Below are positions 21,713 through 33,990 of a DNA stretch of 64,000 bases, piece after piece. How positions within the stretch are numbered: position 1 is the first letter of the stretch; every line of letters starts with the position of its first letter. The DNA comes from Takashimella koratensis (taxonomy: Eukaryota; Basidiomycota; Tremellomycetes; Trichosporonales; Tetragoniomycetaceae): positions 1,116,001 through 1,180,000 of the forward strand of contig BCKT01000002.1 of NCBI GenBank assembly GCA_003116875.1. The letters run 5' to 3'. The notes under the pieces were generated by a model. It was given only the letters and a program-made list of their open reading frames with translations. It was not told the DNA's origin and did no database searches. The translations under genes and the position numbers were made by a program.

Positions 21713-22445
21713 GCGTCGACCGCCATACCGCGTCTCGAGTAGCTTGGAGGTACGAGAGGAGGTGAACGGCGGGTACGGGCTCAACGTCATGATGGGCTTG
21801 GGTCGCTGTTGAGGACGGAAGAGGGGGTTTGCCGTCGGCTCGGCTCGTACGGGCGTTGTGCAGGCGAGGAGCGCGGAAGGGGGTTTCTACACTCGACCGT
21901 TGCTCTGGGTCTACTATTTCTTCTCTTTTCTGTATTTTGCTTGTGATGGCATGATCTCACATCTGCTTTTGGACTGGAATGGTGACGACTGTACCTATGA
22001 GGCTGTTTCTGATCTGCGCGTCTGGTGTCCCGACTCTGTTGCCAGGTCCGCGACGGGGTCGGAGGCGCCCCGAGGTCTTGCATGTGGAAAAAAAGAAAGC
22101 TTTGCTCTCCTCGCAACGTCGTTGGTCTAAAAGTGGCACACGTGATCGACCTCCTCGACCCAAATTGGTTCCGCTCCGAAAAAAGTCAGTCCAGGAAATT
22201 TACCCTCCCCATGAATCCATTTCCATTCCACCACCCACAACCCACAACCCACCTCTACCCCCTACCCCCACCACCTACCCGCATCCACCCCTATAGAGTC
22301 GACTCGTCCGTTTTTGGGCTCTCATTCATCGCGCCGTCTCCCCTTCCCCCAGGCCCTGTTGTCAGAACCCGGATAACGACAAGTTGTGTGCACGGAAACG
22401 AGGTTGTTGTACGAGTATCAAAGTCCCGAGGAAAAAAACCCAGAG

Positions 22446-22480
<35 letters not shown>

Positions 22481-23086
22481 CAACCAACAACCTTGAAGGA
22501 GAAAAAAGTTTCGGCGGTCTCATTGAGTCCTTTTTTTTCGTCGCTCGGACTCATCCCGCTTGCTTGGTGAGTCCCATTGACATCCATGCGCTGCTTGCCG
22601 CCGTGAGCGTTATCTCTCGGCGTCATTGCGGCTCAAACGAGCGGAGATCATAGCTTGCGCGTTATTGCAGCGAGCTGACTTTTCACCACCTCGGCTCTCA
22701 ACCTTTGACTTTCCTTTCTGCCGGCGGGTCAAATGTCCAACAGCACAACAGCACGACAGCGATAATCGGACTCGCCTTCGACTATACAAGAGGGTAGAAA
22801 CCGCGCACAAACAGAGCCTCACTTGGACAAACAACGTACAATCGTACAAAAGCGACCGACCCCACACATCTACACTCAGCGGCGAAGCCCCCTAGCCTCC
22901 ATCCCCCAGCCCGCGCACGCCACTTTTTCTCCTCGTTCAACAAGCCTGGACTTTAACGACCAACCATCCTCGTCAGTTCATGATCACCCCACCCATACCA
23001 TACCCAATCGACACTGCACACACCCACTTACACTGTTGTTACGCAGGTTGAAGTCAGACTTTCTTTCTTGCCACCACTATTAGAAC
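21713..23086. other. intergenic region (RPS29 3' end, PUF4 5' leader)
   Basis: About 1.4 kb without a recognised gene. It includes a GA dinucleotide run at 22450-22476, repeats of CCACAACC near 22225-22245, and a long C/A- and pyrimidine-rich stretch (22850-23080) that is probably the untranslated leader of the Pumilio-type gene. Confidence 0.5.
22450..22476. repeat. GA dinucleotide repeat
   Basis: About thirteen GA units in the leader or promoter region of the PUF gene; read directly from the sequence. Confidence 0.9.
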
Positions 23087-26000
23087 ATGACGACTTCCCC
23101 GACGCAGATCAGCGGCACCCAGTCCGACCCGGACGTTCGCAAGACCGAGTCCGCGCTCAAAGAGGCAAACGGACACGAGGCGCTTGACCTGGCCGAGGTA
23201 AGTGTTGTCAAGCATAACCTGAACGACAGTATATCCGAGCAACCAGACTGACGCTTGCTCCCACTCCCCCTCCCCGTTGCTAGACTGGAGCCGCAACTGA
23301 AGTGAGTCGATATCTCATCAAACCATGATCACTTTCCCCCGCCGCCACTCTTTCACCATGCGCTGACTGACTTGTAGCGCTTGGAGCAGCAGCGAGTCTC
23401 TCGTCTTGAACAGCGCGCGATGCTTGAAGCCCAGATGGCCCGCCTGGACGCCGCCGACCGCGAGGACGAGCTCCGCCAGTCGTCTACCAACACCTCGCCG
23501 ACCAGGCAGGGTCTCAACGGTCTCCCCACCACCGCGAGCGTTCCCGACATGCAGCGCGAGAAGGAGCCGCCCGCGCCCATCGGTCCTCCCAGCCGCGACG
23601 TCAACGGCGCCAAGAGCATGCCCGGCAGTCGCAGGGCTAGCGGATACGGGGGAACGTTTGGGATGGAGAAGCTCAGCCTCAGCGTGATCGAGCCTGGAAG
23701 GAAGAAGGACTGGGAGGAGGAGGACGTTGACGCTGAGGGTGCTCAAAGTGAGTGGCAACTATCCCGAACTGGTGTACTCACATACAATTGCTGATCCTCG
23801 TCGCAGAGTCGGTCAACTACCTCCAGATGAACGACGACGACCCTTTCCCCAACATCACCAAGGACAAGCGCCTTTCGACTTCCTCTGCCGCGCTCGACCT
23901 CGCGCCGCTCGCGCAGGCCCCGCCCCGTGGCTTTGGGTCCCGTCCATTCGACACTTCGATCAAGACTTCGGACTGGTCGCACTTCCCTTCCGGTCCGGCG
24001 CGCGGCATGACCTCTCCTCTCCCTTCGAACCCGTTGCTCGCTGAGGAGGTCAACGGCGGACGTGAGCGTGGTGGCGACCCCTTGCTCGGCAGCCGAAAGA
24101 CGTCCCCCACGGGTCTCGCGGACAGCATTGCCAGTCTCCCAGCCATGCCGAGCAAGTCGGTCCCCAGCACTCCCTTCGGGCTCGGCCCTTCGACCGGTCT
24201 CGGAAACCCAAAGCGATCTGGCACCACCCCGGTCATCAACGAGGGCTTCACCCAGGCCAACCGCGGGTTCTCCAACCCCGACCTCGCCCGCTCGTTCGGC
24301 AACAAGGTCGGCGGTGGTTTCTCGCTCAACGACTCGTCTAGGGTGAGTGATTCATGAGTGATCAAACATGTTCCAATGCTGATGACATTAGCCTTACGGT
24401 GCCGATCCGCTCTACGCGTCCATGGGCCTGTCCCCGGTCAACACTCCCCTCCCCGCCTCTTCTGCTGTCGCCAACACGTTCGTGCCTCAGGGCTTCGACT
24501 ACGGTTTCGAGGACGACAACTTTGGCTCGGGCGCTCTCTACCCTGCCGGAATGGTTGGGTTGAAGAACAAGCGTGCCGAGTCGGACCGCGAGTTCAACCG
24601 CTTCTCGGGTATCCGCCTCGAGGACCTCCAGGGTGAACTCCTCTCGCTCTGCAAGGATCAGCACGGGTGCCGGTACCTTCAGAAGAAGCTCGAGGAGGGT
24701 GACCCGGCTCACCGGGACATGATCTACCGCGAAACGTACGGTCACTTCCCCGAACTCATGATCGATCCCTTTGGCAACTACCTGTGCCAGAAGCTGCTCG
24801 AGCACGCTAGCGAGGAACAGCGCTCGTCAATCATCGACTCGGTCGCCAACGACCTCGTCGGTATCAGTCTCAACATGCATGGGACTCGAGCTGTCCAGAA
24901 GATGGTCGACTTCCTCGCTCAGCCCCGCCAGCCCAAGCAGATCCGCACCCTCATCTACGCGCTCAGCATGAACGTCGTTGCCCTGATCAAGGACCTCAAC
25001 GGGAACCACGTCATCCAAAAGTGCCTTAACAAGCTTATCCCAGAGGACAACCAGTTCATTTACAACGCGATCGCTACCAACTTGATCGAGGTCGCTACTC
25101 ACCGCCACGGATGCTGCGTCCTCCAGCGCTCGATCGATCACGCGTCCCCGGCTCAGCGTTTACAGCTCGTCACCGAGATCATCTTCAACTCGCTCTACCT
25201 CGTTCAAGATCCATTCGGCAACTACGTGATTCAGTACATTCTCGACCTCAACGACGCCCGTTTCTCCGAACCCCTGATCCGCACGTTCGTTGGCAACGTC
25301 TGCAGCCTCTCGGTCCAAAAGTTCTCCTCCAACGTCGTCGAGAAGTGCATCCGTGTCGCTGACCCCGAGATCCGTAAAGTCCTCGTCACTGAGGTCCTCA
25401 ACCGATCGCGTCTTGAGAAACTCTTGCGTGACAGCTACGGCAACTACGTGATCCAGACGATACTCGACTACTGCGAGCTGAACCAGCGGATGGTCCTTGT
25501 CGAGTGCATCCGCCCGATCTTGCCGTCGATCCGCAACACGCCGTACGGCAAGCGCATTCAGTCCAAGCTCCAGCGCGAGGACTCGACGATGGGCGGCGGC
25601 TTCAACGGCGGTGGCGGTGGTGGCGGTGGTTACGGTGGGCGTGGCGGGTATGGCCGTGGTGGCGGGATGGGTGGAAGCGGTTACAACCCTCGTCACCTCG
25701 GTCGACCGCAGTTGCAGCACATCAACGCGCTTACTGAAGTCTACGGCTCGCCAGGTGGGGCCCCCTTCCTGCCCCAGGCTCAGCCTTACGGCCTCGGTAT
25801 GCACCCAGGGCACCACGGCCACGTCCCGCACGGCGGCCACCCGGGAGCGAACGGTCACCTCGGCGGTGCTGGTGGCGGCGTCAACGGCGGTCCCGGCCCT
25901 CAGTTCCACGGGCGCGAGATCCACACCCACTCCGGGATGAGCTACCACGCTCCGGGGCCCGACGGGCAGCCGTGGCTCCACCTCCGTGGGCCCGCGGGCC

Positions 26001-26260
26001 AGCCCGCCCCCAACTGGGCCACGACGCCGACCACCGGCGCTCTCCCGGCCACTGCTCCTTCGGCCGGCTCGCAGCAGCTCAGCGGCGCATCTCACGGTGT
26101 CGACCCGCTGCCCGCGACCGCCCCGTCCGACCCAGAAGCCGCTGCGGCTGCGGCTGCAGCTGTCGCCGAGGGCGCGGCCCAGCAGCACCTTCCGATATGG
26201 CAGGACCCGGGGTACATGTACGCCAATACCAACGGCGCGACCCACGTCGCCATGATGTGA
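23087..26260 (+). CDS. PUF4: Pumilio-family (Puf4-like) RNA-binding protein
   Basis: Five exons (23087-23197, 23284-23301 of 18 nt, 23378-23747, 23807-24342, 24392-26260) give 967 aa. Residues ~420-742 hold eight Puf repeats. Their base-contact positions can be read in order as CRYLQ, NYLCQ, TRAVQ, NHVIQ, CCVLQ, NYVIQ, SNVVE and NYVIQ; the seventh (SNxxE) is the usual guanine reader and the N/Q repeats read uracil, so a UGUA-type 3' UTR target is expected. The family represses or stabilises mRNAs in the cytoplasm. KDQHGCRYLQKKLEE in repeat 1 and CCVLQ in repeat 5 resemble Puf4/Puf5 rather than Puf3. After the domain comes a Gly-rich run (GGGGGGGYGGRGGYGRGGG) and a Gly/His/Pro-rich tail; the N-terminal 420 residues are largely disordered with a short coil (RLEQQRVSRLEQRAMLEAQM). 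Confidence 0.92.
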
Positions 26261-27456
26261 GCGGGGTGTCCAAGCACTTTCGCGACTCGCCCTTCCACTA
26301 CGAAATTTTCCTTTATCTCTCGTGTACAAACAATCAAAACGATTATCACCGTGGTCAACAACAACCCCTCTTGCTCTCCTCCCATAATCGAAGACATCGA
26401 GTTCCCGTCGATCTAGTCCAAGATCGGTTGGTCTCTGCGTTCTCGCCCCTCTCCGCGGTTTTGTACAAAGAAACAATCGGTCGTTTATCCTTTCTTATCC
26501 TCGGAACCGTTTGAAGGCCAAACCTTCAACTATCCCTTGACCCACCCATCTTCCTCTCCTCGCCGTTCGATAAACACTGTTCTTTTTCGGACACAAGATG
26601 TGCATTAGATATCCTTCTCTCATCGTTTTATACAGTATATATAGTTCATACCGTCTCTCTCCTCTCTCCTTTCTCTCGATCCTTGCCATTGCCTCTTACT
26701 CTCTCTCTCTCTCTTGGTATATAGAAACTCTACCTTCCTCTGGCCCCCGACTTCCCACGGGATCTCACTGTGTTTTGTGTGTGCCTTTTCCCTCTCTCTC
26801 TTTATCTCTCTTTTGTGTGTGTCTGTCTGTGTAGGGTGTAAAGGGCATGGCGGCACGGCCGTGTTCGTGTTCATCGTTTTATACCAAAATTTGGTCCCTC
26901 GAGAGTGGAAACAGGTCACCCCATCTCTCCTATCTCTTCTCTCGATCATATCCTCCTCCCCCCCCCCCCCCCCCCTTTCGAGTCGTCTAGCAGGTTACAA
27001 AGACGATAAGACGTATACTGTACACGGAGTCCTCGCTTCGTCGTCAAGATTATACCTGTTCTGATTCCTTTGGGAAAAATATAAGATTTCTTCTTCCTCG
27101 TTGCGATCTCACCGAAAAGCTGTATGCATTTTTTCTTCTTCTGTTCCTACATCTTTCGTATAACACACTGCCTGTTTTAAAACGGGCGATGTCAGTGTTG
27201 AACTTTGATCAAACCAGCGAAGTGAATGACATACACAAAAGGTGATACTCTATGTCAAGATAGCCATGTAGTGTTGGACAAGTGAATATGAAGTACTATT
27301 TCCCTCTAGACTTCCCCCGCAACATCCCAACGCGCAATATCCAACGTGAATCAGACAGCCAGAACCTCGACACAGAACACCAACGACAACAGGAACAAAT
27401 TAACGACCACAAATCCGACGAAAGCGGGGACCAAGCCTACCTCCCCTTCCCTCCCA
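26261..27456. other. region between convergent genes
   Basis: About 1.2 kb between the 3' ends of PUF4 and the SET-TAD3 gene, with no gene recognised. It is strongly pyrimidine-rich, with a CT repeat at 26699-26715 and a 19-base C run at 26958-26976, and probably forms long 3' untranslated regions. Confidence 0.55.
26958..26976. repeat. poly-C tract, 19 bases
   Basis: Uninterrupted C run in the 3' flank of the PUF gene; its exact length may be uncertain because such runs are hard to sequence. Confidence 0.85.
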
Positions 27457-30038
27457 CTACACCTCGACATTATCTGGAATCCCCAACTCCTCTACTCCAT
27501 CCCCAACCCACCTCCAAACCTCAAACCGATGATTCAGATCCCTTCTAGCATGTACCCCGAAATCCCCTTCAAACCCACCTCCACCACCTCCGCATCCGTC
27601 CGCACCCTTTTGCCTGGGATGAATATAGTACACCTCTCTCACCCTCGAATGGAGCAGGGCCATAGAACACATCACGCATGGTTCGTGGGTCGTGAACAGG
27701 CTCAGGGAAGTGAGCAAATAATCTGCTCCGTTCCGAGTTGGTTGTAGTTCCGAGAACGGAGGAACGGTTCGGAGTCGCGCAATCGCCGCGACACAGTTGA
27801 GGACCGCGTGTCGGAGAGGGTGGGATTCAGAAACCCGCGTATCGGTCGCGAATGCTCGGAGGTGAGGGGTAGGGGCGATAAAGTTCTCAGCTTGGGGCCA
27901 GAGCGGTTCAGGTGGAGAAGAGCAGTAGACGGCGATAGGCAAGTCGCCGCGTTCTCGAGCCTTTTGAGCTTCGAGGATCACGCGTCGGATCCCTTCGCGA
28001 ACCCAAGCGACGTGTGCGGCAGAGAGGTCCCGAGCGTCCGTGGGTCGACGGGGAGGCGCGATCGAGATGATCACGGGCCATTGTTGGGATTTGAGTCGAA
28101 GAGCCTCAGCGGACCGAGCAGCTGACCGAGGAACCGACATGCAAAAGGGGACAAGGGAAGTGAATTCGGGATTAAACGAGGCGAGAGAGGAAGTGAGTTC
28201 AGACTCGCTAACGTCCTCGTATATCCGTAAAGCTATGAGCGAGCGTTCTGTCCCGAGCCAAGGCGTCAGTGTCAATAATGAAGAGTTGTATGGTGATGAT
28301 TGTTCCCAGAGTCCAGGAGGAAAAAGTGAGGAACAAGGCAGAAGTGTAGAGATGTCAACTCACCGGATCCGTCAGGTAAGTCGCGTTGATTGAAAACACG
28401 CTTGAGATGCTTCATCCGCAGATCATTCCCACATTTTTGCTTGGAGAATCTGAGGACAAACAGAACATGAAATCGCCAATATAAGCTTCTGTCTCTCTGT
28501 TTTACTTCCGTCTGAGCTCACTGAATAACCTGAGGTCGGAGACGGGGGTCGGTAACGTCGAGAACCCAGATGTTCACTGTACCCGACGTATCAGCAACAC
28601 ATCCATATTACACCTCGACCTCGCCCAACCTCTGTACCACCTCCAGACGCCACTTACTCGTCTGCATATCCTCTACCGCCGCGTCGTCCTCGATCTCCGC
28701 GGGTCCCTTCACCCTGACCATACACCCCCACTCTGACTCTGGTAGACTCGCCGTAGCCGTACTTGCGCTCGAATCAAACGGGATCTCGTCCACCAGCACA
28801 ACTGGTCCAACGTGAGCGTGGCGCGATGGACCAGCACCAGAATGTAACGGCGGTGGAAGGGGAGCGACGACTCGGGGTCGGTCACGGTCTCGATCGGCGC
28901 GGGTGGTGCTGGAGGTATGCGGGCTCAAAGTCCCTGGAACCGGCCGGGGAGCGACCAGTGGTGGGCCCGGGATATCTTGCGTGTCTTTGGAGACTGAGAC
29001 TGACCCGGTATCTGAGGTAAGATCCGATGAAGCAGTCACCTCGGCAGCTGCGCGCATAGCCTTCTCGCGATACTTGGCCCGTCGTTGCTCTTTCCCCGAA
29101 TGCGTTGACCCACCCAACTCGCGCCGTGTTTCTTTTTTCTTCGCATCTTGTTCCGCTGTCGAACTCGACGCCGAAGCAGGTCCTCTCCCTTCGTCAGATT
29201 GGTCTGGGGCTCCTCCCAACACTTTCGAGTGATTGTCGCCATTCGCCAGCCGAGTGCGCTTGTCCGGGGTTTCTTCAATCAAGTCGATCGCGCCCAGTCG
29301 GAACCCGATATCTTCCGCGTCCTCGCTATCACTATCGGCGGTCGAGGAGGTGACAGGGACTGTAGGCTTGGAAGGGACGAACCAGAGCTTGGTCTCGTCG
29401 GCGGAATAACAGATACACAACTCGTCCCCTGCCTCGACGGATTTCGCGGTCCGGAAAGTGATTGTCCCGAGCTTGGTGTTGCGAATAAAGTTGACGTTGG
29501 GGGATGAAGAATGGTTAAACAGGCTCGCTGCGTGCGTAGATTGATGGTATTTGGGTCAGCTTCCAACGAATTGCCCCAAACTCAAGTTTAAACTACTCGA
29601 CGCCCTAACTCGATGCGATCTATCGTGTGACTTACCTAAACCAAGACCTATTGCCATTCCGCCGTTGGACCAGCAAAAACCGTATTCGCCCAGGATTGTA
29701 TCGTTCATCTTGCCGTGGTCCCATTCCTGCTGAGTGAGGAGAAGAACGGGCGCTTCCTCGAGTAACGTGCCTGCTGGGATCCGGTGGGGCGCAAACACGC
29801 CACGACCCCGACCTGGTCGCGTGAGGAGGTGCAGACTGAGCGGGTTGATCCTGTGCAGCTCGGTCTCGGTCTCGACCTCAACCTCGGCCTCGCTGCTGCC
29901 CTGGACCACATCTTCAGCGCGAGAAAGAGAAATTTGAGAGTTGGGAACAGGGTCCGAGTTTATAATAGAAGCAGCAACGACGGTCGTAGTACTACTAGCG
30001 GTGATGTCGGTGTGCTGTCCATTTTGCGCGCTGAGCAT
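27457..30038 (-). CDS. TAD3: SET-domain protein fused in frame to tRNA adenosine deaminase subunit TAD3
   Basis: Five exons close in one frame to 734 aa: 30038-29636, 29527-28658, 28576-28522, 28449-28364 and 28247-27457. Residues ~62-182 form a compact SET domain like that of S. pombe Set7, with GRGVFAPHRIPAG, GLGLASLFNHSSSPNVNF (the NHSxxPN S-adenosylmethionine site) and AGDELCICYS. A disordered charged linker follows. From residue ~424 (NIWVLDVTDPRL, KHLKRVFNQ) the sequence matches Tad3/ADAT3, ending in the zinc site HPLRHAVLNC and HEPCVMCSMALLHSRV, with Val in place of the catalytic Glu as expected for this non-catalytic subunit. Tad3 pairs with Tad2 to make inosine at tRNA position 34. 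If the intron 28657-28577 is kept, translation stops at 28608 and gives a SET-only protein. Two overlapping genes are the alternative explanation. Confidence 0.8.
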
Positions 30039-30566
30039 GAGCTCGAACAAAGGTGATAACGAGAGGGGATGTGAGAGGGGCGTCGGTTATCGGTGCCTCT
30101 CTAATTGGGGATGATGCCGTGCTGTTGTCGTGTCGACGAGGGCGGCGTGGAGGTGGAATAGACAGGTGAGAGGTGGGTATAGGTAGAGTGCGATGGAGTA
30201 AGAAAGGAAATCGAGTGGAGATGATTCTTTTTTGGAAAAATCTAAAAATCCATCTCGGAGTCGGGAGAATTTGGTTCCGTCGTCGATGATCATGTTGAGT
30301 TCGGAACAGGGATTTTGGTTTGGTGTTGTACCACTCACCCTAGGACAAGACGATAGTGACGGACGGGACAAGAGTCAAGGCGACGAGGACGACCAAGACC
30401 ACGAAGAGGGACGAGAGACGATCGCTCGCTAGACCAGTCTGTTTATGGGTTTGAAAGAGACACCAGACTTTGTCCTTTGGCACAACAAACTGCGAGCAGA
30501 ACATTCGTGCAACTCTACAATCTTCGACATCCACCTCAACCCGTGTCTATGCCGCAATAACACGCA
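30039..30566. promoter_or_regulatory. divergent promoter region, SET-TAD3 / GEP4
   Basis: 528 bases separate two start codons that point away from each other, so both promoters must lie here. No TATA box or known site could be assigned with confidence. Confidence 0.5.
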
Positions 30567-32306
30567 ATGTCCTTCACCAACGCTCTTATCCACTTACGGA
30601 CCTTGTTCCGGCCCAGTACACTCCGCCCTGACCTCCGCGTGGCCAGTAAGTACACCACTGTCCTTGGTTTTTCGTTTGCTTTCAACTCTCAACTCTCGTC
30701 GCCCCTCCGTTCATCTTTCGCTTCTACTTGACTTGGCTTGACTGTGGATTGAGCGCTAACAGGTACATAGGTACAGCCAATGTCGACTGGGCAGGGCTTC
30801 GGCGAGCAGGGTTCAATGCCGTTGTCGTGGACAAGGACAACTGTCTCGTACGTTTCTCTCCAAACGCCAACTCCATCGTTTTCCCCTCCGAGTCATCATG
30901 TGGAAAGACGTCCATCTGTTCCGTCCACTTAAACAAAGCTGAAGGGAATTCGCTGATACTTTATTCACCCTTGTAGACATTACCAAAAAGTGACGAGTTG
31001 TGGCCTGCGCACCGTGAGAGCTGGGCAGAGGTGCTACGTGTCTTTGGTGCTCGACGTGTCCTTGTAGTCTCCAATTCATCAGGCACTAGCAAAGACCCAG
31101 GCGGGGTTGGCGTGAGTCTTTCACCTTCCTCCTCTTCCATTCCTTCTTCTCCGTCTCAGCACTGACCCCACCGCGCTACAGGCCGAGATGCTCAGCCGCA
31201 ACCTCGGCGCTCCGGTCCTTCTCCACCGCACCCCTAAACCCGGATGCGACTCGTCCATCCTTGCTTATTTCCGTGGCGACCTCGGCCGACCTAAAAGTAC
31301 AGTCCCAACCGTCGAGGTGAAGCGCGCAGCGGTGGAGGAGGACGAAGATGAGCGGGCGTTGTTGGCAAGGTGGAGACAAGAAGTGGACGGGCCGTTGTGT
31401 GGGCCCTTGGATAAGAGCGTGCGGCTGGAACTGGGTCTGACCGCGGATGGAGGCGGAGGTGGTAGTGGTAGAGGTGGGAAAGAAGTAGAAGAGAGGATGG
31501 TGAATGCGGAGAACGACCCAGAATGGAGAACGGGGAATGAGAAATCGACAAGTTCGAAAGAGGACAAGAAGAAAGATACAGCGACTGAACCGACTCGGAT
31601 CATCGTCGTTGGTGATCGTCTCTTCACTGACGTCACCCTCGCTCGTCGACTCGCATCCCGTCTCCGCTCTTCTCTCCCCACACCCTCTTCATCTTCCTCC
31701 TCTTCCTCTTTCTCTCTCTCACACTCATCATCTCTCCCCTCCACACTAGCTGTCCAAACCACTCTTCTTCCGCAACCCAAGGACGTCCGAGTCCTGCGAT
31801 ACCTCGAAACCCTCCTTAGCGGAGGTCGCTTGGCCTCTTCTTCCATCGACTGGGGTCGATACACCCTCACTCCTCCTTCTCCACCCTTAATCCCTTCCTC
31901 CCTTCCCTCCTCCTCTCTCCCTTGGCCGATCTCGTACGCCCAACCGCTCGTCGATCGGTACAACTCCTTGGTCGAGACTCTACGTGCGAGGGTGGCCGCG
32001 CTTCATCCTTCCGTGTGGGCTGTGGACAATGGACCAGCTATGACATGGCACCCACGGACCTGGCGAGCTTGGCCGGTGTTTTTGTACCTCTTCTATGGGA
32101 TGGGAACAGTCGGGAGGCTGGTAGCGAGGGGAGTGAAGGTGGGAGCCGCGTGGGCGATGCCGAGAGTGAGAGAAGGAGGTGTCTGGGTTTGGGCGCAGGG
32201 GAAGGAGGCGTGGAAGAGGTCAAGAGAGGTAGCGAGGGAGCGAAGGGTTGAGAAGGAAGTAGAGAAGAGCGTTGTAGCGCCAGTGGCTGAGAAGGCAGCT
32301 GCGTAG
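30567..32306 (+). CDS. GEP4: mitochondrial phosphatidylglycerophosphate phosphatase, extended
   Basis: Four exons (30567-30645, 30771-30847, 30977-31111, 31182-32306) give 471 aa. Family role: removes the phosphate of phosphatidylglycerophosphate at the inner mitochondrial membrane, a step of cardiolipin synthesis. HAD-type motifs are visible in order: FNAVVVDKDNCL (nucleophile Asp), VLVVSNSSGT, and RIIVVGDRLFTDVTLARRL. Yeast Gep4 is about 185 aa. Here the extra length comes from a charged insert between the second and third motifs (residues ~140-210) and a tail of some 230 residues with Ser-rich runs, a hydrophobic stretch (AWPVFLYLFYGMGTVGRLVA) that could cross a membrane, and a basic end. 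Motif assignment is firm; the role of the extension is unknown. Confidence 0.85.
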
Positions 32307-32550
32307 GGAGGGAGATCGGATAAGACAGGAGGGTTTTCAAGGTCTGGTACACACCTGGCCCGTGGGTTTCATAGCGCATAGAACCATGGGCGGTGGCCGT
32401 CTGAGATAGGTATCTAGCATATACAGCATGATGGTGACTTTGCGTCTCATTCTAGCTGGTCATGACACTTTATCGTGTCTCTGAGTATCCGCACGATCCC
32501 ACTCTCATCGCCAGCGGCTTCAGAATAATATACAGTACACACGGTTTCAC
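32307..32550. other. short region between convergent 3' ends
   Basis: 244 bases between the GEP4 stop codon and the end of the pICln-like gene on the other strand; nothing else seen. Confidence 0.5.
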
Positions 32551-33990
32551 CTACTCTTCCCAACCAGCTGGGCGAGGCACGTCTCCCCAATCCAACTTGG
32601 CCAAGAACGACGCCAACGCATCTGGATCAACCTCGACCTCTCCTTGTGCACTCGTCCCTGACCCTAATCCAAATTCGAATCCCGTCAACGCTGCTCGTGG
32701 ATCCGTGATGACTGCCGTATCGGTCGTTTCTTCCCATCCTTCTTCGTCTACCTCGTCTTCCTCGTCTGCGTCTTCGCCCTCGCCCTCGCCCTCGCCTGCT
32801 TCCCGTGCTGTCGAATCAAGAGTTTCGAATCGTATTCTCGTGTCCACCTATGCATGCCAAAACAATACAGAACCATGTCAGATCAATTCTTCAAATACCG
32901 CCGAGTGGAGAGAACCAACTAGTAAGGTCTAAACCTCGCACCTGGTCCACCACCCGAATGAAAATCGCTCCTCACCCTTCCTGCGTTCTCCTCCCCCTCG
33001 TCTCCTTCTGCGTCTCCTGCGTCGTCGGCGTCCTCAAAGGCTCCGTTCTGCGCAGCTCCTCCCTCCTCGTCGTCGACGTCGATCCAACCGTCCTCGTCGC
33101 CCATACCCAGACGCATCCCCATATCGCTCTCCATACCCCCGCCAAAGAAGGAATTGGGCTCGCCAGAGGGGAGAAGGGAGTCGTGGAGTGCCGAGCAGGA
33201 AGAAAGCGCCGCAAAGAGGGAGACCACTGGATGGACAGTTAGCATTAGGATTGAGGCCAGGGGGATACGAGCAGGCGCCCATGCCGAGACACAACCCAGT
33301 TACGTGGAAGCAAAAGACTGGGTGAACATAACCTAGCTGGCGATGGACTACCTAACTCACGTTTATCTTCAGGAAGGAAAATCCTAATCTCTCGCATCCG
33401 TCCAAACTCCTCTTCTTCACCTTCGAACCCATCCTCTTCCTCTTCATCCTCATCTCCTACCTCGGCTCCCACTTCCCCGCTCGCGTTGTGCCCGTTCGCG
33501 GGCGCTACTGCTCCTGCAGCTACAGTCGGCGCTGTGAACGGGGCCGGGGCGTCGGACTCGTCAACTTGGCAGTAGATATGCGCAGGTCGGTCATCGGTTG
33601 CGCCTACTTGGGCGTGAAGGGTGAGAGATGGGTAAGATAATGTCCAACCATCTCTTCCATCGATGAGGAAAGATACAGCACTGAGGTGATGGTCAGCTAC
33701 GTACAGTGGGGACCTCCAGTAGCTTCTCTACAACGAATATGAAGATATCCATGATGATTCGATGAGACTTGGACTCACTCTTCAGTGACCCAAAGCACAC
33801 CAACGGCTTCAGGCTCCCCCGCGGCACCAGTAGACCCCGTCAACCCCGCTGGGTCAAGCTGAACCCGGACGGTATCCGTCCACCGCAAGACAGGCGGGAT
33901 ATCCGCAAATGACGCTGGGGTAGATGATGTGAGCGTATCGTGCTCGGCGGCCGTGATATGGGGCGGTGGACCAGTGAGGGGCTGCAGCAT
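32551..33990 (-). CDS. pICln-like protein (methylosome / snRNP assembly chaperone)
   Basis: Modelled exons 33990-33779, 33680-33361, 33226-32976 and 32847-32551 give 359 aa. The first half has the pICln/Lot5 PH-like pattern: HITAAEHDTLTSSTPASF, DIPPVLRW, VGVLWVTEE, then SFLIDGRDGWTLSYPSLTLH and PAHIYCQVDE, followed by acidic runs (DEDEEEEDGFEGEEEEFG) and IRIFLPEDK. pICln binds Sm proteins and feeds them to the PRMT5 methylosome. The end is uncertain. The last intron (32975-32848: GTGAGG, CTGAC, TAG) leads to a 98-residue acidic tail ending in LDWGDVPRPAGWEE. If it is kept, the protein stops at 32919 after ARFRPY. Both ends look protein-like. Confidence 0.75.

Noticed and set aside
25160..26476. 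438-codon minus-strand ORF opposite the PUF domain
   Set aside because: It is a shadow of the GC-rich Puf repeat exon, with an Arg/Val/Ala-rich translation and no domain.
32462..32932. Plus-strand ORF of 156 codons
   Set aside because: It lies opposite the acidic tail exon of the pICln gene; its Ser-rich run is the reverse reading of the Glu/Asp codons.
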